DNA of 64,000 bases from assembly GCF_000212375.1 (NCBI RefSeq), contig NC_015501.1, forward strand, positions 1,798,001 through 1,862,000, in the 5' to 3' direction. Both the position numbers and the translations under genes were made by a program. Positions 62,763 through 64,000 of the stretch are shown piece by piece (within the stretch, counting starts at the first letter, position 1; every line of letters starts with the position of its first letter). This stretch comes from Porphyromonas asaccharolytica DSM 20707 (GTDB lineage: Bacteria; Bacteroidota; Bacteroidia; Bacteroidales; Porphyromonadaceae). Below the pieces are notes generated by a model. It worked only from the letters and a program-made list of their open reading frames with translations, had not been told where the DNA came from and ran no database searches.

Positions 62763-63590
62763 ATGCCGACCTCCAGACTACTACATAACCTGTTGTTTCC
62801 TCCGAGGCATCTCGCTATCGATGTGCTCGTAGAGGCGGTACAGGGCAAGACGATCCTCATCACAGGTGCATCGTATGGTATCGGGGAGGCTTTAGCGCAT
62901 CGTCTTGCTGAGGCTGGTACACACTTGATCCTTGTAGCACGCACAGCTGAGCGTCTGGAGGCTCTAGCAGATGATCTAGCGACGACGGCAGCCTCCGTGC
63001 AGTGGCGGAGCGTGGATCTGAGAGATGAAGAAGAGGTGGCAGATCTAATCACATGGGTACGAGCAAACTATTCACAGCTCGATGCGCTAATACTCAATGC
63101 GGGTAAGTCGATACATCGTGCTTTCTACGATTCGCTAGATAGGTATCACGATGTGACGCGAACGATCACGACGAACTACACCAGCTCCGTGCAGCTCATC
63201 ATGGGACTAGCCTCGCTCCTACCCCATGGTAGTCAGATTATCGCCTCCAATGCAGCTAGCACCTTGATGCCTCCAGCGCCAGGGTGGTCTGCTTATCAAG
63301 CCTCCAAGAGCGCTTTAGACAGCTATCTACGAGCTATTCGTCCAGAGCTACGACAGAGAGGGGTGGTGGTATCGCTACTGTACTTGCCCCTAGTACGCAC
63401 GAGGATGATCGCTCCGACTGAGATGTACCGCTCTGCGCCAGCTCTCACACCCGAAGAGGCGGCCGAGCGTATAGCTTGCCTACTCTGTAGTAGACGAACT
63501 AGCTTTATCCCGTGGTGGGTGCGGTTAGCTCGTCCGTTTATGTCTCTTTTGCGTCCAGTTTTTCAGTCTATTGCTATGCGTCATCTATGA
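62763..63590 (+). CDS. Short-chain dehydrogenase/reductase
   Basis: This 275-residue protein is a classical SDR with the NAD(P)-binding TILITGASYGIGEALAHRLA (TGxxxGIG), NAG in LILNAGKSIHR, and the catalytic YQASKSALDSYL (YxxxK). Arg-rich VARTAERLEAL after the first strand suggests NADP(H) preference. The C-terminus has a hydrophobic segment (RLARPFMSLLRPVFQSI), so it may associate with the membrane. Its stop overlaps the next start by 4 bp (ATGA). Together with a downstream acyl-CoA-ligase-like gene, a role in lipid or fatty-acid metabolism is likely; the substrate is unknown. Confidence 0.88.
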   Translation: MPTSRLLHNLLFPPRHLAIDVLVEAVQGKTILITGASYGIGEALAHRLAEAGTHLILVARTAERLEALADDLATTAASVQWRSVDLRDEEEVADLITWVRANYSQLDALILNAGKSIHRAFYDSLDRYHDVTRTITTNYTSSVQLIMGLASLLPHGSQIIASNAASTLMPPAPGWSAYQASKSALDSYLRAIRPELRQRGVVVSLLYLPLVRTRMIAPTEMYRSAPALTPEEAAERIACLLCSRRTSFIPWWVRLARPFMSLLRPVFQSIAMRHL

Positions 63591-64000
63591 GTCGGAGCTT
63601 ACTGCACAAACTATATCGCCTGCACCTGCTCTCACCGAGCGGTGTCGCACGCTTGCTCCACGCGCTATGGTGTGAGGGCGTCAACTTGATGGCGGTGACG
63701 CGCTTTGCTGCACACTACTACCCCTCTGTGCTGGCTGTCGCTGATGAGCAGCATCACTACACTTACACAGCACTCTATGCCAAAGCTAGAGCGTGGGCTG
63801 CTGTCCTCTACGAGCAAGGCTGGCGACAAGGCATGCGCTGTGCACTGCTAGGGCGTAACTCGTCAGAGATAGTGGTCGCCTCTCTAGCTCTCTCGCGTCT
63901 CGGGGTACACATATATTATATGAGTACAGATCTAAGCAAGGAGCAAGTGAGACAACTATGTCAAGAGCGACAGATAGAGACGGCTCTCGTGCAGGAGGAG
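63587..64000 (+). CDS. AMP-dependent synthetase/ligase, N-terminal part (cut by window edge)
   Basis: From ATG 63587 the frame is open to the window end (138 codons). The visible residues include HYTYTALYAKARAWAAVLYE, then GMRCALLGRNSSEIVVASLA and SRLGVHIYYMSTDLSKEQVR. This is the pattern of the N-terminal subdomain of acyl-CoA synthetases and other AMP-forming ligases (T/S-Y at the start, cofactor-binding GRNSSE). The active-site P-loop is outside the window. It is translationally coupled to the SDR gene. Confidence 0.75.
   Translation, partial: MSRSLLHKLYRLHLLSPSGVARLLHALWCEGVNLMAVTRFAAHYYPSVLAVADEQHHYTYTALYAKARAWAAVLYEQGWRQGMRCALLGRNSSEIVVASLALSRLGVHIYYMSTDLSKEQVRQLCQERQIETALVQEE

Overview
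The window looks like a chromosomal piece of a Porphyromonas-type Bacteroidales bacterium. The reasons are the PorZ homologue of type IX secretion, outer-membrane TonB receptors with N-terminal carboxypeptidase-like domains, proteins restricted to Bacteroidetes (DUF3822, DUF4292, DUF1896, long-form IspG), an EF-G2 paralogue, and repeated promoters of the Bacteroidetes type (TTG, about 20 bp, TAnnTTTG). Naming the genus is inference; no 16S gene is present.

Layout. 1-650: end of a PepSY membrane protein and a small membrane protein. 990-3180: remnant of an integrative element (DUF1896 gene, tyrosine recombinase, six TGTAGCA motifs) beside tRNA-Ser(GCU). 3428-5185: an S41 peptidase gene broken by one in-frame TAA. 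5154-8418: anaerobic ribonucleotide reductase operon nrdD-nrdG on the minus strand behind a cobalamin riboswitch. 8600-12790: palindromic repeats, tRNA-Thr(CGU), fhs, and a complete IS3-family element. 12790-23378: a secreted FISUMP-like protein, then galE, gcvH, purE, ispG, dut, a TPR protein, a DUF4292 lipoprotein, an EnvC-like protein and ribF, closely packed. 23500-31650: a hairpin array, tsaC, a sugar-phosphate transferase, a ClC channel, fmt, aroA and a DbpA-like helicase. 31959-34115: fusA2, a G-domain-altered EF-G. 34240-36122: a second hairpin array split by a two-gene ISL3/ISAon1-like element. 36147-42449: MATE pump, metallophosphoesterase, ferrochelatase, TonB receptor. 42996-45000: rpsU, a palindromic mini-element, and an IS110-family element with a possible bridge RNA. 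45240-50291: a TonB receptor with its lipoprotein and a separate Big2 lipoprotein. 50401-50679: a MITE with the ends of the ISL3/ISAon1-like element. 50881-55662: membrane protein, DUF3822 protein, rsmD, dusB, leucine-rich-repeat protein. 56201-58130: trmH-type methyltransferase, birA, mmcQ (minus). 58176-62516: rdgB, porZ, a secreted C1B peptidase. 62763-64000: SDR oxidoreductase and the start of an AMP-binding ligase.

The least ordinary material is between the genes. Several families of short hairpins fill the intergenic spaces, often just upstream of a promoter. One has a strict 22-bp period; another is built from CCACGTGG palindromes and TTCCTCCGAAG blocks. Two insertion sequences lie exactly inside these arrays. 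In one case removing the element and one target duplication restores the 22-bp period; in the other it restores a sequence still found uninterrupted at 56 kb. The IS110 element abuts a palindromic repeat, and the MITE carries a CCACGTGG array as its interior. The arrays therefore look both mobile and preferred landing sites for transposons.
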